Shown: piece by piece, positions 16,518 through 25,947 of the stretch
Position numbering within the stretch: the first letter of the stretch is position 1
Layout: every line of letters begins with the position of its first letter
From: Vibrio caribbeanicus ATCC BAA-2122
GTDB lineage: Bacteria; Pseudomonadota; Gammaproteobacteria; Enterobacterales; Vibrionaceae
Reading direction: 5' to 3'
NCBI RefSeq assembly: GCF_000165125.1
Contig: NZ_AEIU01000029.1
Coordinates: 1-35,093 of the forward strand
DNA length: 35,093 nt
The notes under the pieces: model-generated
Seen by the model: the letters and a program-made list of their open reading frames with translations, nothing else
What the model was told of the DNA's origin: nothing
Databases searched by the model: none
Program-made: the position numbers and the translations under genes

Positions 16518-17436
16518 TTTAACTCCTTGGTCATACATCTATCCTTAATTTAATCAAACCATGGGACAATATTAGCAACTGAGTATTAATTTGTTAATAA
16601 GTAATTACAAGGAACACTTAGAAAATATGATTATAATCACAATAAATAGTTCTTTATTGGATGTTGATTTATTTTAATGTATTGACAAATTTAATCTTAA
16701 AATAAAGTGGTCATTTTTCTTATCGTAACTTTCAATCTGTATGTTGGAATGTAATATATTTCATCCATATTAAGTTCAATATTGTCAATAGATACAAATT
16801 TATAATGAAGTGATTAAACGAAGATGGGTATATGACTGTTATAATAGAGTATGGATTACTAATTATCCTCAATTTTTAAAAATGGGTGATTTATACCAAA
16901 AACGTATAGAGAACTAGAAGAGAGGAAGAAAGTTATAAATTATGCTAAATTAGAATTAGAATCTCGCTTTCCGATTATGGTTTTAACTAAATAAATTTAA
17001 TTGATAACTCTAATATAAAAATATTCTAGTACGGCGATTTAATAACAAAAATGATAATATTAAAGTGCTAACAATAAGTTCACAAGAATACTCTATAGCA
17101 TCAGGTGTGCTACCAACCTTTGGAGAAGAGAAATTAAATTGTATCTGTATAGTTCATATTTTGGTATCAAAGTATATGGATTTTACTGAGTTCGACGTCG
17201 AAGGCGTTCAACAAAAAACTATAGGAGTAATATTGGGTTTTCTAAAAAATCAAATTTGCACATGATCGTACTAATTATTCGAGACCGTGCCATTTATGAA
17301 CCTAATCCCTGAGGGGCTCAAAAAAAGTAAAAAAGCGAAATTCTCAGAAACGGGTAAGTAGAAGGTTCTTGAGGTGACAGCACTGCTTATTAAAGGGGCA
17401 TGTGAAAAGAATTGCTCGAAAGGGGACTAGCTAAAC
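16518..17436. other. AT-rich gene-poor stretch with broken coding fragments
   Basis: About 920 bases are visibly richer in A+T than the flanks and have no intact gene. Gene-like peptide pieces occur in different frames and are broken by stops. Around 16816-16910 there is a piece with RVWITNYPQFLKMGDLYQ. A frame-shifted continuation to about 16994 reads YRELEERKKVINYAKLELES. An open frame from a GTG at 17065 to 17265 (66 residues, with FDVEGVQQKTIGVILGFLK) lacks a ribosome site. A last piece near 17296-17420 has an internal stop. I could not assign a family to any of these. The pattern suggests remains of one or more plus-strand genes lost after island insertion. Confidence 0.5.
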
Positions 17437-17473
17437 GAGCCAGCGAAAGGGTACTGGCTCTATTTGCTTTTTT
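17437..17473. terminator. Hairpin between the AT-rich stretch and bcp
   Basis: 7-bp stem GAGCCAG / CTGGCTC with a 10-base loop. The plus-strand side is followed by TATTTGCTTTTTT. It lies 19 bases past the bcp stop, so it may also end the minus-strand bcp transcript, though that side is not T-rich. Confidence 0.5.
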
Positions 17474-17478
17474 AAATA

Positions 17479-17949
17479 CTATTTGTTCTTGAGATAATCT
17501 AAAACAACTTCATGGTGGTCTTTAGTCTTAAACTTATCAAAAACATGCTCAATAACACCTTGCTCGTCAATTAGGAAGCTAATGCGATGTAGGCCGTCAT
17601 ATGTTTTGCCCATAAACTTCTTCTCACCCCAGACTCCAAACTGCTCTGCAACACTGTGGTCTTCATCGGATAAAAGTGTAAAGTTTAAATTATCGCGTTG
17701 GATGAACTTATCGAGTCGTTTTACGGGATCAATACTCACACCAAGTACGGCAACGTTGTGCGCATCCAGCTCAGCCTTTGTGTCTCTCAGCCCCTGTGCT
17801 TGTACGGTACAACCAGGCGTCATTGCTTTTGGATAAAAGTAAAATAGGATCTTTTGTTTACCTTTATAGTCGCTCAGTTTTATTGTCTGGCCATTTTGGT
17901 CAAGTAAAGAGAATTCAGGCGCATTATCACCAGCTTTGAGGGTATTCAT
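17479..17949 (-). CDS. bcp: Thioredoxin-dependent thiol peroxidase (bacterioferritin comigratory protein)
   Basis: I start at the ATG at 17949 (156 residues), preceded by AAGGA; an in-frame GTG is directly upstream. The peroxiredoxin motif PKAMTPGCT contains the peroxidatic cysteine (Cys47), and LHRISFLID supplies the active-site arginine. E. coli Bcp has a resolving cysteine five residues after the peroxidatic one (CTVQAC). Here the segment is CTVQAQ and no other cysteine is present, so the enzyme should work as a 1-Cys peroxiredoxin. It reduces hydrogen peroxide and organic hydroperoxides in the cytoplasm. It is 12 bases downstream of gcvR, probably cotranscribed. Confidence 0.93.
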   Translation of the reverse strand: MNTLKAGDNAPEFSLLDQNGQTIKLSDYKGKQKILFYFYPKAMTPGCTVQAQGLRDTKAELDAHNVAVLGVSIDPVKRLDKFIQRDNLNFTLLSDEDHSVAEQFGVWGEKKFMGKTYDGLHRISFLIDEQGVIEHVFDKFKTKDHHEVVLDYLKNK

Positions 17950-17961
17950 CACTTTTCCTTT

Positions 17962-18504
17962 TTATTGATGGTTCGCGAGGAAGTTTAACGAACCATCGAC
18001 GACTAAGCTATCACATAATTGGTCAAACTCTTCTCGGAGTTGCAATAAATTTATCTCTTCCCCAAGCGATGCACTGATAGCAATGTGAAAATGATTTTCC
18101 TGAGCATGGCATTTCACTTTTTCTAATGATTGTGCGCTTAGAGAGGATAGCCCTATATTTCTGTCAGCAAAGAACTGAGTGAAGTGTTCAACTAATCCGG
18201 GTCTATCATCCGAATCAATGGTGGCCTCCATCATTAATGAATGGGCTATCTGATTATGTTTTGAGGTACGTTTAGTGATAGTGATGAGTTCATGCTGCTG
18301 ACCTAAAGGGGGAAGCATAGTCTCAATTCTGGTTATGGATGCATTACTGCCGTTGAGTAGCATGATTAAAGTAAACTCATCACCAAATAATGCGATTCTA
18401 CTATCGACAATATTACACCCTGATTGATTTACTAGTCGGACGATCTGATTACAAATTCCGGGTCTATCTGTACCTACAGCCGTGATCACGAGATGTTGAG
18501 TCAT
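17962..18504 (-). CDS. gcvR: GcvR-type glycine cleavage regulatory protein, two ACT domains
   Basis: The 180-residue protein has two ACT domains: residues about 4-75, with TAVGTDRPGICNQIV at the start, and about 90-170, with ATIDSDDRPGLVEHFTQFF. The DRPG turns are the ligand-binding loops. GcvR binds GcvA and blocks activation of the glycine cleavage operon unless glycine is present. Gene order gcvR-bcp on one strand, divergent from dapA, is the conserved gammaproteobacterial arrangement, which supports the name. Confidence 0.9.
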   Translation of the reverse strand: MTQHLVITAVGTDRPGICNQIVRLVNQSGCNIVDSRIALFGDEFTLIMLLNGSNASITRIETMLPPLGQQHELITITKRTSKHNQIAHSLMMEATIDSDDRPGLVEHFTQFFADRNIGLSSLSAQSLEKVKCHAQENHFHIAISASLGEEINLLQLREEFDQLCDSLVVDGSLNFLANHQ

Positions 18505-18691
18505 AATAATGCTTTGCTTAAAAGAGTAGAATTTTCGGAGCTTAACATAGAAAAAATTGATAGAAACCTTTGTAAACTCTTTTCACTATTTTTACACACA
18601 GTTTAGGGCGAGTGGCGTACAAAATTCACAATAAAAGGGCTGTATTCTCACATCAGAATCAAGAGGTATAACTCGGTAAGTGAGGTAAAGA

Positions 18692-18823
18692 ATGGAACTT
18701 GTATATGGCATAACTTGTCGAAGCTCCAACATCGAACAAATATTCGTATTTTTATTTACTTCGATAACCGTTAAGCGCTTGTCTTTATCAATCTCCTTAA
18801 AGTACCATGCAAGGAGTTTCTAA
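18692..18823 (+). CDS. Possible 43-residue leader ORF upstream of dapA
   Basis: An ATG at 18692 with GAGG about 7 bases upstream opens a 43-codon frame (start MELVYGITCR, end YHARSF), ending at 18823, 15 bases before the dapA ATG. It has only two lysines and no lysine run, so a classical lysine attenuator is unlikely. It could be a chance frame in the dapA 5' leader. No homologue is known to me. Confidence 0.25.
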   Translation: MELVYGITCRSSNIEQIFVFLFTSITVKRLSLSISLKYHARSF

Positions 18824-18838
18824 ATTAGGGAGAAAAAC

Positions 18839-19726
18839 ATGTTTTCTGGAAGTATCGTAGCTTTGATTACGCCTTTTAATAGCGAGGGTGAAGTAGACTA
18901 TACCAGCCTAAAAAATCTTGTTGAGCATCATATTTCAGCCGGAAGTGATGGGATTGTCGCTGTCGGAACAACAGGAGAGTCAGCAACGCTAACGATTGAG
19001 GAACATGTTAAAGTCGTCACTAAGGTCGTTGAGTTTGCTGACGGCCGTATTCCCGTCATTGCTGGCACAGGGGCTAATGCAACCCACGAGTCTGTCACAT
19101 TTAGCCGGTTGTTGAATAACTCTGGTATCGCAGGCTGTTTGAGTGTAACCCCATATTACAATAAGCCCACCCAAGAAGGTTTGTTCCAGCATTATAAAGC
19201 CATTGCTGAAGCTAGTGATGTTCCTTTGATTTTGTATAACGTACCAGGTCGAACTTCGGTAGATTTATTGCCTGAGACCGTTGCTCGTCTAGCAAAGATA
19301 GAGAATATTGTCGCTTTGAAAGACGCGACGGGTGACTTGAGTCGCATTGCAATTCACCGTGAACTTTGTGGAGAAGATTTTATCTTACTAAGCGGGGATG
19401 ACTCTACGGGGTTAGAATTTGTCAAGCAAGGAGGCGATGGTGTGATTTCCGTGACCAACAATATCGCAGCCAGAGAAATGGCGATGATTTTTGATTTAGC
19501 GAGCAAAAAAGAATACCCCGAAGCAGAACTCATCAATCAAAGACTAATGACGCTGCACAAAAATTTATTCGTAGAATCAAGCCCTATCCCTGTTAAGTGG
19601 GCAGCATTGCAGCTTGGGTTAATTGAGCATGGCGGACTTCGTTTACCTCTTACAGAGCTTTCAGAATCGGCTCGCCCAATAGTAGCTCAAGCACTCGAAG
19701 ATGCTGGTATTGAAAGTTTGAATTGA
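18839..19726 (+). CDS. dapA: 4-hydroxy-tetrahydrodipicolinate synthase
   Basis: The 295-residue class I aldolase condenses pyruvate with aspartate semialdehyde, the first committed step to diaminopimelate and lysine. Active-site residues fall at the classic positions: Thr44-Thr45 in GTTGES, Tyr133 and Arg138 in YNVPGRT, and Schiff-base Lys161 in [14 protein letters not shown] ribosome site precedes the ATG. bamC follows after 45 bases with no terminator between, so the two are probably cotranscribed as in E. coli. The gene is divergent from gcvR. Confidence 0.97.
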   Translation: MFSGSIVALITPFNSEGEVDYTSLKNLVEHHISAGSDGIVAVGTTGESATLTIEEHVKVVTKVVEFADGRIPVIAGTGANATHESVTFSRLLNNSGIAGCLSVTPYYNKPTQEGLFQHYKAIAEASDVPLILYNVPGRTSVDLLPETVARLAKIENIVALKDATGDLSRIAIHRELCGEDFILLSGDDSTGLEFVKQGGDGVISVTNNIAAREMAMIFDLASKKEYPEAELINQRLMTLHKNLFVESSPIPVKWAALQLGLIEHGGLRLPLTELSESARPIVAQALEDAGIESLN

Positions 19727-19771
19727 TTTTATAAATGTGATTAACGCTCTAGATAGAGTTCAGGAGTTTGA

Positions 19772-20797
19772 ATGAAATTGTCTCATCAGCTGGTAGTTAG
19801 TACGCTAGCTGTTTTGGTTTTAAGTGCGTGTTCCAGTAGTCCAGCTCAACGTCGTCAGGCAAAAAATGACTTTGATTATCTGAACACAACACCTTTGAAA
19901 GACTTGCAGTTGCTAAAAGATGCAGAGCCAGAGTTTTATAAAACTTACCAAATTCCCTCAGGTCAATACACTGGTGGACAAGGTAAAGAGGTGGATATCC
20001 GTCCCCCACAACAAGTTTTAGAATTGATACCTGGAGCTCGAGTTGAACGAAAAAATGGTGATATTACTCTTTGGGTTTTAAAAGAGGACGAACTGAAAAA
20101 AATCTGGCGAACAACACAAGATTTATTTGTCAAACGCGGTGTATCGATGCGTGAGAATACTGAATCTCGTATCGAAACCGATTGGCTAAGTTGGCAAACA
20201 GAGGACGAGGATTCCGCAGTTGCCGCTCGTTTTGTGTTGGAGAAAGTGAGCTCACTTAGAAATTTAGGTATTAAGATTAGTTTGGTCGATTGGCGAGAGG
20301 GTGCCCAGTCTCTTTCAGTTACAGCATCGAATAAAGAACGTTATACGACGTTACTGACTAATATTATCGAATCTCGTTATGATGATGAACGACGACAAGA
20401 AATGGCACGTAAAGCTGAACAATTGGTTAAGCATATACCCATATCTCTCGGTGTTGATCGCAGTGGTTTACCTGTGATTATTGCACGTATATCCTATGAT
20501 CTGCTGTGGGATAAATTACCTACTTTACTACCTGCAATGGGCTTTGAAATTGAAGAACGAAATCAATCTCAGGGAACAGTAAAAGCAAAATATGCAGCTC
20601 CTGATGATGAGTTTTGGACCAGAATTGGTGTAAAACCTATCAACTTAAAGTCTGGTAGTTATACTTTCTTGTTTGGAGATTTGGGTAATAGAACGTCAAT
20701 CAATGTCACGGACTCTAAAGGTAAACCAATAGAAGAAAAACTACTTAAAGATATGGTTCCTGTTTTAGCTGCGATTGCTGATGACAAAAACAAGTAA
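19772..20797 (+). CDS. bamC: Outer-membrane assembly lipoprotein BamC
   Basis: The 341-residue protein starts with a lipoprotein signal whose lipobox LSAC places the lipidated cysteine at Cys20. An unstructured lasso follows (FDYLNTTPLKDL and PSGQYTGG are the BamD-contact region), then two helix-grip domains (about 100-210 and 220-335). Length and order match BamC (NlpB), a component of the BAM complex on the inner face of the outer membrane. CAGGAG lies upstream of the ATG. The gene is directly after dapA, the standard arrangement. Confidence 0.94.
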   Translation: MKLSHQLVVSTLAVLVLSACSSSPAQRRQAKNDFDYLNTTPLKDLQLLKDAEPEFYKTYQIPSGQYTGGQGKEVDIRPPQQVLELIPGARVERKNGDITLWVLKEDELKKIWRTTQDLFVKRGVSMRENTESRIETDWLSWQTEDEDSAVAARFVLEKVSSLRNLGIKISLVDWREGAQSLSVTASNKERYTTLLTNIIESRYDDERRQEMARKAEQLVKHIPISLGVDRSGLPVIIARISYDLLWDKLPTLLPAMGFEIEERNQSQGTVKAKYAAPDDEFWTRIGVKPINLKSGSYTFLFGDLGNRTSINVTDSKGKPIEEKLLKDMVPVLAAIADDKNK

Positions 20798-20800
20798 TAA

Positions 20801-20825
20801 AAAAGCTGACATTAGTCAGCTTTTT
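20801..20825. terminator. Bidirectional terminator between bamC and the antiporter gene
   Basis: 10-bp stem AAAAGCTGAC / GTCAGCTTTT with an ATTA loop, T-rich in both directions. It lies 4 bases past the bamC stop and about 60 bases past the 3' end of the convergent gene. Confidence 0.9.
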
Positions 20826-20887
20826 ATTTGTATTTTTTCTAAGTCATTGTCGTAGAGGCTAGTATAAGTCGCCTTATAGATTGTTTT

Positions 20888-22210
20888 TTAAAGGACCATA
20901 GCTGCTATCCAACCAAAAATAATCAGTGGGATGTTGTAGTGAATGAAGGTAGGTACCACCGTTTCCCAGATATGTTCATGTTGACCATCTGCATTGAGAC
21001 CAGATGTTGGACCCAATGTTGAATCTGACGCGGGTGATCCAGCATCTCCAAGAGCAGCGGCAGTTCCAACCAGCGCGACAGTTGCCATCGGAGAAAAGCC
21101 AAAGGCAATAGAGAGTGGCACATATATTGTTGCTAGTATGGGGATAGTTGAAAACGATGAGCCGATGCCCATGGTTACCAGTAAACCAACAATGAGCATT
21201 AGTAGGGCAGCGAGGGGCTTATTGTCGCCAATATTTGTTGAAAGAGCTTGAACAAGTGATTCAACTCCTCCCGTTTGCTTCATTACCGCTGCAAAGCCAG
21301 CTGCAGCAATCATAATAAAACCAATCATGGCCATCATATGAACGCCTTTAGTAAATACATCCGTCGTCTCACGCCATGCGATAACGCCACCAAATGTAAA
21401 GACCATGAAGCCTGCAAGCCCGCCGATGATCATAGAGCCAGTTAATAACTGAACACTGAGCGCAGCGATAATACCAAAGGCGGCTACATAAATGTTTTTT
21501 TTATTAATAGCGTTAGTCTTTTCATCTATTGCTGATGTTTTCTGTTCATATTCTCTAGGATTGCGGTAGCTAAAGAAAATAGCAGTGAAGAGGCCTAAGA
21601 TCATACCAAGAGCAGGTAGAAGCATCGCCATAGGGACTTGACTAGCCGTAATCTCATTTAAGCCGTTTTCATGGAGATTTTTGAGTAGAATGTTATTTAA
21701 GAAGATCCCACCAAAACCCACAGGTAAAACCATGTAAGGAGTGACTAATCCAAATGTAAGCACACAGGCAATCATGCGTCGATCAAGTTTGAGTTTATTA
21801 AAGACGCTAAGAAGAGGTGGTATTAAAATAGGAATGAATGCGATGTGTACAGGAATAATATTTTGTGATGACATTGTGATCAGAATAAGTGCACTGAGAA
21901 CGGCAAATTTTAGTCCCGTAGAGGCAGCGACGTTTTCTTTTCCATGTATATGTCTAATGACGCTATTTGCGAGTAGATCCGTGATACCTGAGCGTGAAAT
22001 AGCCACAGCAAAGGCTCCAAGCATCGCATAGCTGAGAGCAATGGTGGCACCTCCACCTAAACCACTTTCAAAAGCGGTAATGGCTTCTTTAAAATCCATC
22101 CCGGAAACGAGCCCACCAATTAGGGCACTGAATGTGAGTGCAACGACAACGTTAATGCGCATAAGTGATAGCGCTAACATGACGCACACAGAAATAACAA
22201 CAGGGTTCAT
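20888..22210 (-). CDS. Na+/H+ antiporter family protein (NhaC-superfamily)
   Basis: The 440-residue polytopic membrane protein has about 11-12 hydrophobic helices. The N-terminal segment (about 1-85) matches the Na+/H+ antiporter family 2 region, with [19 protein letters not shown] near residues 36-54. The C-terminal core contains [13 protein letters not shown] and [20 protein letters not shown], whose Ser/Asp-rich turn is typical of the ion-binding region of NhaC-like carriers. An organic-acid/sodium exchange role is also possible in this superfamily. It starts 39 bases after rnt, on the same strand, and is likely cotranscribed with it. Confidence 0.85.
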   Translation of the reverse strand: MNPVVISVCVMLALSLMRINVVVALTFSALIGGLVSGMDFKEAITAFESGLGGGATIALSYAMLGAFAVAISRSGITDLLANSVIRHIHGKENVAASTGLKFAVLSALILITMSSQNIIPVHIAFIPILIPPLLSVFNKLKLDRRMIACVLTFGLVTPYMVLPVGFGGIFLNNILLKNLHENGLNEITASQVPMAMLLPALGMILGLFTAIFFSYRNPREYEQKTSAIDEKTNAINKKNIYVAAFGIIAALSVQLLTGSMIIGGLAGFMVFTFGGVIAWRETTDVFTKGVHMMAMIGFIMIAAAGFAAVMKQTGGVESLVQALSTNIGDNKPLAALLMLIVGLLVTMGIGSSFSTIPILATIYVPLSIAFGFSPMATVALVGTAAALGDAGSPASDSTLGPTSGLNADGQHEHIWETVVPTFIHYNIPLIIFGWIAAMVL

Positions 22211-22249
22211 AATAATCTCGTAGTGTGTATGTGTTGTGTTTGTTTTTTG

Positions 22250-22897
22250 TTATTCGGAGTGTTCAACCAATGGCCACCCACCAAGGGATTTCCATTTGTT
22301 TACGATCCCACAAAAAAGCTCTGCAGTTTTTTGGGTATCGTACAGCGCGGAATGCGCTTCTTTGTTATCAAATTCCATCCCGGCTGTCTTGCAAGCTTTC
22401 GCCAGTACAGTTTGACCATAGGCAAGGCCGCTGAGTGTCGCGGTGTCAAAGGTAGCAAATGGATGAAAAGGTACACGCTTTAGCTTACAGCGTTCGCTTG
22501 CCGCCATAACAAAGTTATGATCGAACGTGGCATTATGGGCGACGATGATCGCACGATTACAGTCTGCAGCTTTCTGCTCTTTTCGAACCAGTTTGTAAAT
22601 CTCTTTGAGGGCCTCAGCTTCGGTAACCGCGCCTCTCAAAGGGCTGAAAGGATCTCTAATACCGTTAAACTCAAGTGCTTCTTTTTCTATGTTGGCACCT
22701 TCAAATGGCTCAACATGAAAATGAAGTGTCGATGCGGGGATAAGGTTACCGAATTCGTCCATAGTTAAAGTGATGGCACAAATTTCCAGTAGGGCATCGG
22801 TATCGGCGTTAAACCCAGCGGTTTCGACATCGATGACAACCGGAAAATAGCCTCGAAATCGGTCTTTTAGCCTCTGAGCATCGTTTTCAGTAGTCAT
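22250..22897 (-). CDS. rnt: Ribonuclease T
   Basis: The 215-residue DEDDh 3'-5' exoribonuclease has Asp23 and Glu25 in VVIDVETAG, Asp126 in [10 protein letters not shown], and His182/Asp187 in EAHSALYDT, at nearly the same numbers as in E. coli RNase T. It trims the CCA end of tRNAs and matures other small stable RNAs. It is divergent from motY across about 190 bases, the usual Vibrio arrangement. Confidence 0.96.
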   Translation of the reverse strand: MTTENDAQRLKDRFRGYFPVVIDVETAGFNADTDALLEICAITLTMDEFGNLIPASTLHFHVEPFEGANIEKEALEFNGIRDPFSPLRGAVTEAEALKEIYKLVRKEQKAADCNRAIIVAHNATFDHNFVMAASERCKLKRVPFHPFATFDTATLSGLAYGQTVLAKACKTAGMEFDNKEAHSALYDTQKTAELFCGIVNKWKSLGGWPLVEHSE

Positions 22898-22988
22898 TTT
22901 TCATCAGTATAAGAAAATAGGGAGGACATTATTGCAGATAATATGATTAAGAAAAGCACAAAACACGCTTAGAACAAAAAACTTTTAA

Positions 22989-23007
22989 AATTTGTACAAT
23001 ACAAATT
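22989..23007. promoter_or_regulatory. Perfect 8-bp inverted repeat between rnt and motY
   Basis: AATTTGTACAATACAAATT consists of AATTTGTA and TACAAATT around caa. It lies 80 bases upstream of motY and 92 upstream of rnt, a possible operator for either. The cognate regulator is unknown. Confidence 0.3.
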
Positions 23008-23086
23008 ATGTGGCTAGGTTTTTGCATGTTAGAAGCGATTCGTTGGTTCATGTTCAACCACTCGACTTTAAGAGAAGTAGTATTAA

Positions 23087-23968
23087 ATGAAAAAGTGCTT
23101 TTTTTGGGGCAGCATTGTGTGTTTTTTCTTCTTTAGTCTCTCTTCGTGGGGGCTTGAAAAGCATTACGTTGCAAAGCCGATGCAATCACAGTGGCAAATG
23201 ATTGCCAATACACCACTAGAGTGCCGTATGGTGCATCCAATTCCTAATTATGGTGATGCGGTATTCTCCTCTTATGCGAGTAAAAAAATAAATCTAGATT
23301 TTGAATTAAAAATGAAGCGTCCTATGGGACAAACGAGAGATGTCAGTCTTGTTTCAATGCCTCCCTCCTGGAGACCTGGTGATCGTGCAGATAAATTGAC
23401 TACTTTACGTTTTTTCCAGCAGTTTGACGGTTATGTTGGTGGTCAAACTGCTTGGAATATATTGGGAGAGCTTGAGAAAGGACGATATCCCACTTTTAGT
23501 TACCAAGAATGGCGCAGTCGTAATGAGCGCATTGAAGTCGCATTATCTTCGGTACTTTTTCAGCAATCTTACAATGTGTTTAGTGACTGTATTGCCAATT
23601 TACTATCTTATAGCTTTGAAGACATCGCTTTTACTATCCTCCACTATGATCGAAGCAGTGTTGAATTAAATAAGCAATCTCAGAAAAGGCTGGCAAAGAT
23701 TGCTGAGTATATTAAACAAACAAAAGATATCGATTTAGTGTTGGTATCGACCTATACCGATAACGAAGATAGCAAGAGCGCGAGCCAAGGGCTTTCTGAG
23801 CAGAGAGCTAAAGCCCTCCAACGTTACTTTAAATCGCTAGGTCTGCCCGAGGACAGAATTCAAGTTCAAGGGTATGGTAAGAGAAGGCCTATTGATGATA
23901 ATGCTTCACCTATTGGTAAAGACCGAAATCGTCGAGTGGTTATCTCGCTTGGGCGCAATCCTGTCTGA
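23087..23968 (+). CDS. motY: Sodium-type flagellar motor T-ring protein MotY
   Basis: The 293-residue protein has a signal peptide (about 1-22, ending near SSWG), a MotY-specific N-terminal domain (about 25-165, starting [12 protein letters not shown]), and an OmpA-like peptidoglycan-binding domain (about 175-290, with [20 protein letters not shown] and RNRRVVI). MotY forms the periplasmic T ring with MotX and holds PomA/PomB stators of the sodium-driven polar flagellum. No clear sigma-28 promoter was found upstream. The gene is divergent from rnt and convergent with blh, 16 bases apart. Confidence 0.95.
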   Translation: MKKCFFWGSIVCFFFFSLSSWGLEKHYVAKPMQSQWQMIANTPLECRMVHPIPNYGDAVFSSYASKKINLDFELKMKRPMGQTRDVSLVSMPPSWRPGDRADKLTTLRFFQQFDGYVGGQTAWNILGELEKGRYPTFSYQEWRSRNERIEVALSSVLFQQSYNVFSDCIANLLSYSFEDIAFTILHYDRSSVELNKQSQKRLAKIAEYIKQTKDIDLVLVSTYTDNEDSKSASQGLSEQRAKALQRYFKSLGLPEDRIQVQGYGKRRPIDDNASPIGKDRNRRVVISLGRNPV

Positions 23969-23978
23969 ATTTTTCTGC

Positions 23979-24021
23979 AATGGTCTATTGTGATGGATAG
24001 GCCATTAATTTTTCTTTTTTT
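23979..24021 (+). terminator. motY terminator embedded in the 3' end of blh
   Basis: AATGGTCTAT / ATAGGCCATT pairs over 10 positions (one T-G or wobble pair) with an 8-base loop and is followed by AATTTTTCTTTTTTT on the plus strand. The motY terminator thus lies inside the last codons of the convergent blh gene. Confidence 0.65.
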
Positions 24022-24839
24022 GCTACAAGCAGCATATGCGGAACGGTTAAGGAAGATAACCCCCAAAATATTACTTGCAGAAGTTTTTCTTCAAGCAATC
24101 TTTGTTCAGGTAAGCTCAAGAAAAGCATCCATCCCAACAGGTAAGTCGCTAAGATAACTAATACGAGCAGAGGTAACCTTTGTGGATGTTGTTGAAAAAT
24201 TGAAGGGCCGTATCTAATGTAATGTCGCAAACTATGCAGCACACAAAAGTAGCAAGCAAAGAAAGTGAGGGGCGCAGTATATAAGCTTAACAAAACAAGA
24301 AAAACAAGTTCGATCATTACCCCTTTTGGTCGGGTCAATATGCAAGAAATAAGTCCTAGCGTTAACCATCCCCCGAAGAACCATCTCAAATCACTTAGGT
24401 TACCGTCTGTCAATAAGTTAAATATATAGAGTGTCTCACTTGTGTGGGTGAGTACGGGCAAGGAAAGAATGATTCCACCTTGGGCAATACAGTGAACATT
24501 GTTAAAGCCACTACCATGGAACCAGTCTGAGCCAAAATGATGTGCTGATATTAAAAGAAATAATGCCAAAGAGAGGTAAGGCAAGATAAACCATAGCAAA
24601 CAAGTTAGCATTGCGATGGCTGTATAAACCAGAAAAAACAACCAAGTATGTTTGTTTTTCAAAGATGGTTCAGTTAAGCCTATCCATGGATCAAGTGCGC
24701 CATGAGGGATGCCGATGATTACAATACAGCCCAAGGCAAGAAAAAAATGATAATGGGTGTTCAATGCTAACAAAGTTATGGTGCTAGTGATAAACAACAC
24801 CGCTGGAGCATCATTGATTGTAAATAGGTCTCTTACCAT
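23985..24839 (-). CDS. blh: Beta-carotene 15,15'-dioxygenase (Blh), retinal formation
   Basis: The 284-residue membrane protein with about eight hydrophobic segments carries the Brp/Blh histidine pattern: GIPHGALD (about 43-50), SAHHFGSDW (about 98-106), CVLHSLRHY (about 199-207) and TVPHML (about 268-273), likely iron ligands. It cleaves beta-carotene into two retinal molecules for the rhodopsin encoded at the head of the operon. Its start overlaps the end of crtY by 29 bases, so translation is probably coupled. It is the last operon gene, convergent with motY. Confidence 0.92.
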   Translation of the reverse strand: MVRDLFTINDAPAVLFITSTITLLALNTHYHFFLALGCIVIIGIPHGALDPWIGLTEPSLKNKHTWLFFLVYTAIAMLTCLLWFILPYLSLALFLLISAHHFGSDWFHGSGFNNVHCIAQGGIILSLPVLTHTSETLYIFNLLTDGNLSDLRWFFGGWLTLGLISCILTRPKGVMIELVFLVLLSLYTAPLTFFACYFCVLHSLRHYIRYGPSIFQQHPQRLPLLVLVILATYLLGWMLFLSLPEQRLLEEKLLQVIFWGLSSLTVPHMLLVAKKEKLMAYPSQ

Positions 24840-25947
24840 TGACTAACTCTTTTATAAAAGGCCATTTGGGTAGTGCGCGAACCACTTGCAACCACTGATA
24901 AAAGGTTGAACTATCATTCATAAAAGAAGCAAAAATGTCAGGATTCAAGTGGGTAGATAACTGCATGAAATTGTACAGACCAAGCCGTGGGTTATTTCGA
25001 ATAACTCTTAAAAAAAGGCGGTCCATTTTTTCTTGAAAGAGCTTTCGAGAGTAGTAGTTCGCGTTTGGGTTATTTGCAATTGAGTAGGCACATTGTTCTG
25101 CCCAAGATTGGATTCTTAGGAAACCATATCCAGAGCTACTCCTGAGTGCACCACCTGCTATACCTCCTTGAATTACTCCTGTTTTTTGACGTTGGTATTC
25201 ACTTCCCATAGGAAGAACGGCACTCTCTTGTCTGAGGATTTTTTTAACATTGATGTTCTCGATGTGACAAATCTCTTCGAATACATACTTAAGCTGTGTT
25301 GGGGGGAGTACTTTTCGGCAAAATATCGTTGGTTCAATAAGTACTCTACTTTCGTTTAGTGGAAGTAAGTAGTAGAAGGAGATACTCTGGTGATCTGCTT
25401 TCATATTACACATTAGCCTCACCGTATCAAAAGAGCCAATAGGTTCGACGAGTTCAACTTCTTGCCCCCAAAAAGATTGATAAAGGAGTGCATTACCAAT
25501 GCTTTCTGTGCGTGTGTCTACCACAATATCTGCGCTAATTAGTCCCTGAGAAGTTTCTATGTATGAGGGAAAAGGTTGAGCGTTCTCTCCTGGCCGTATT
25601 TCTTGTACTTCGACATTCGTTAATAGTTTGATATTCGGCTTGTCGATAAGGTTTAAGCAATGCTGATAGTAAATATCTGAGGGAAGACAACAATATTGAT
25701 ATTTTCTGTATTTTTGAACGACGTTGTTGTGGTTATTGGCGGAGAAAAGACATTTTTGCCAATAATAAGGAGCGATCTGAGACCATAAGTTATTTGGTTT
25801 GGCCCAGAAGCACCAAGTTTTATCATTGGCATAGTCACGTCTTGAATCGAGAATGGTTACCCGCCCCCGATAATTGATATCACTCAGAGCTCGTGCTAGA
25901 GCGAGCCCCGCGCATCCGCCTCCAAGGATAGTAATACTTTTCGTCAA
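24811..25947 (-). CDS. crtY: Lycopene beta-cyclase (CrtY type)
   Basis: The 378-residue flavoprotein begins with a dinucleotide-binding segment, ITILGGGCAGLALARAL (about 5-21), followed by DSR at the end of the second strand. A YGFLRIQSWAEQCAYSIA segment near residues 277-294 and the GGIAGGALR region are characteristic of CrtY-type cyclases. It converts both ends of lycopene to beta rings, giving beta-carotene for Blh. Its ATG overlaps the crtB stop by 4 bases (ATGA), and its 3' end overlaps blh. Confidence 0.92.
   Translation of the reverse strand: MTKSITILGGGCAGLALARALSDINYRGRVTILDSRRDYANDKTWCFWAKPNNLWSQIAPYYWQKCLFSANNHNNVVQKYRKYQYCCLPSDIYYQHCLNLIDKPNIKLLTNVEVQEIRPGENAQPFPSYIETSQGLISADIVVDTRTESIGNALLYQSFWGQEVELVEPIGSFDTVRLMCNMKADHQSISFYYLLPLNESRVLIEPTIFCRKVLPPTQLKYVFEEICHIENINVKKILRQESAVLPMGSEYQRQKTGVIQGGIAGGALRSSSGYGFLRIQSWAEQCAYSIANNPNANYYSRKLFQEKMDRLFLRVIRNNPRLGLYNFMQLSTHLNPDIFASFMNDSSTFYQWLQVVRALPKWPFIKELVNGKRPIYNQ

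Noticed and set aside
17065-17265. A 66-residue gene in the AT-rich stretch
   Set aside because: GTG start without a ribosome site and fragment-like neighbours in other frames; treated as debris.
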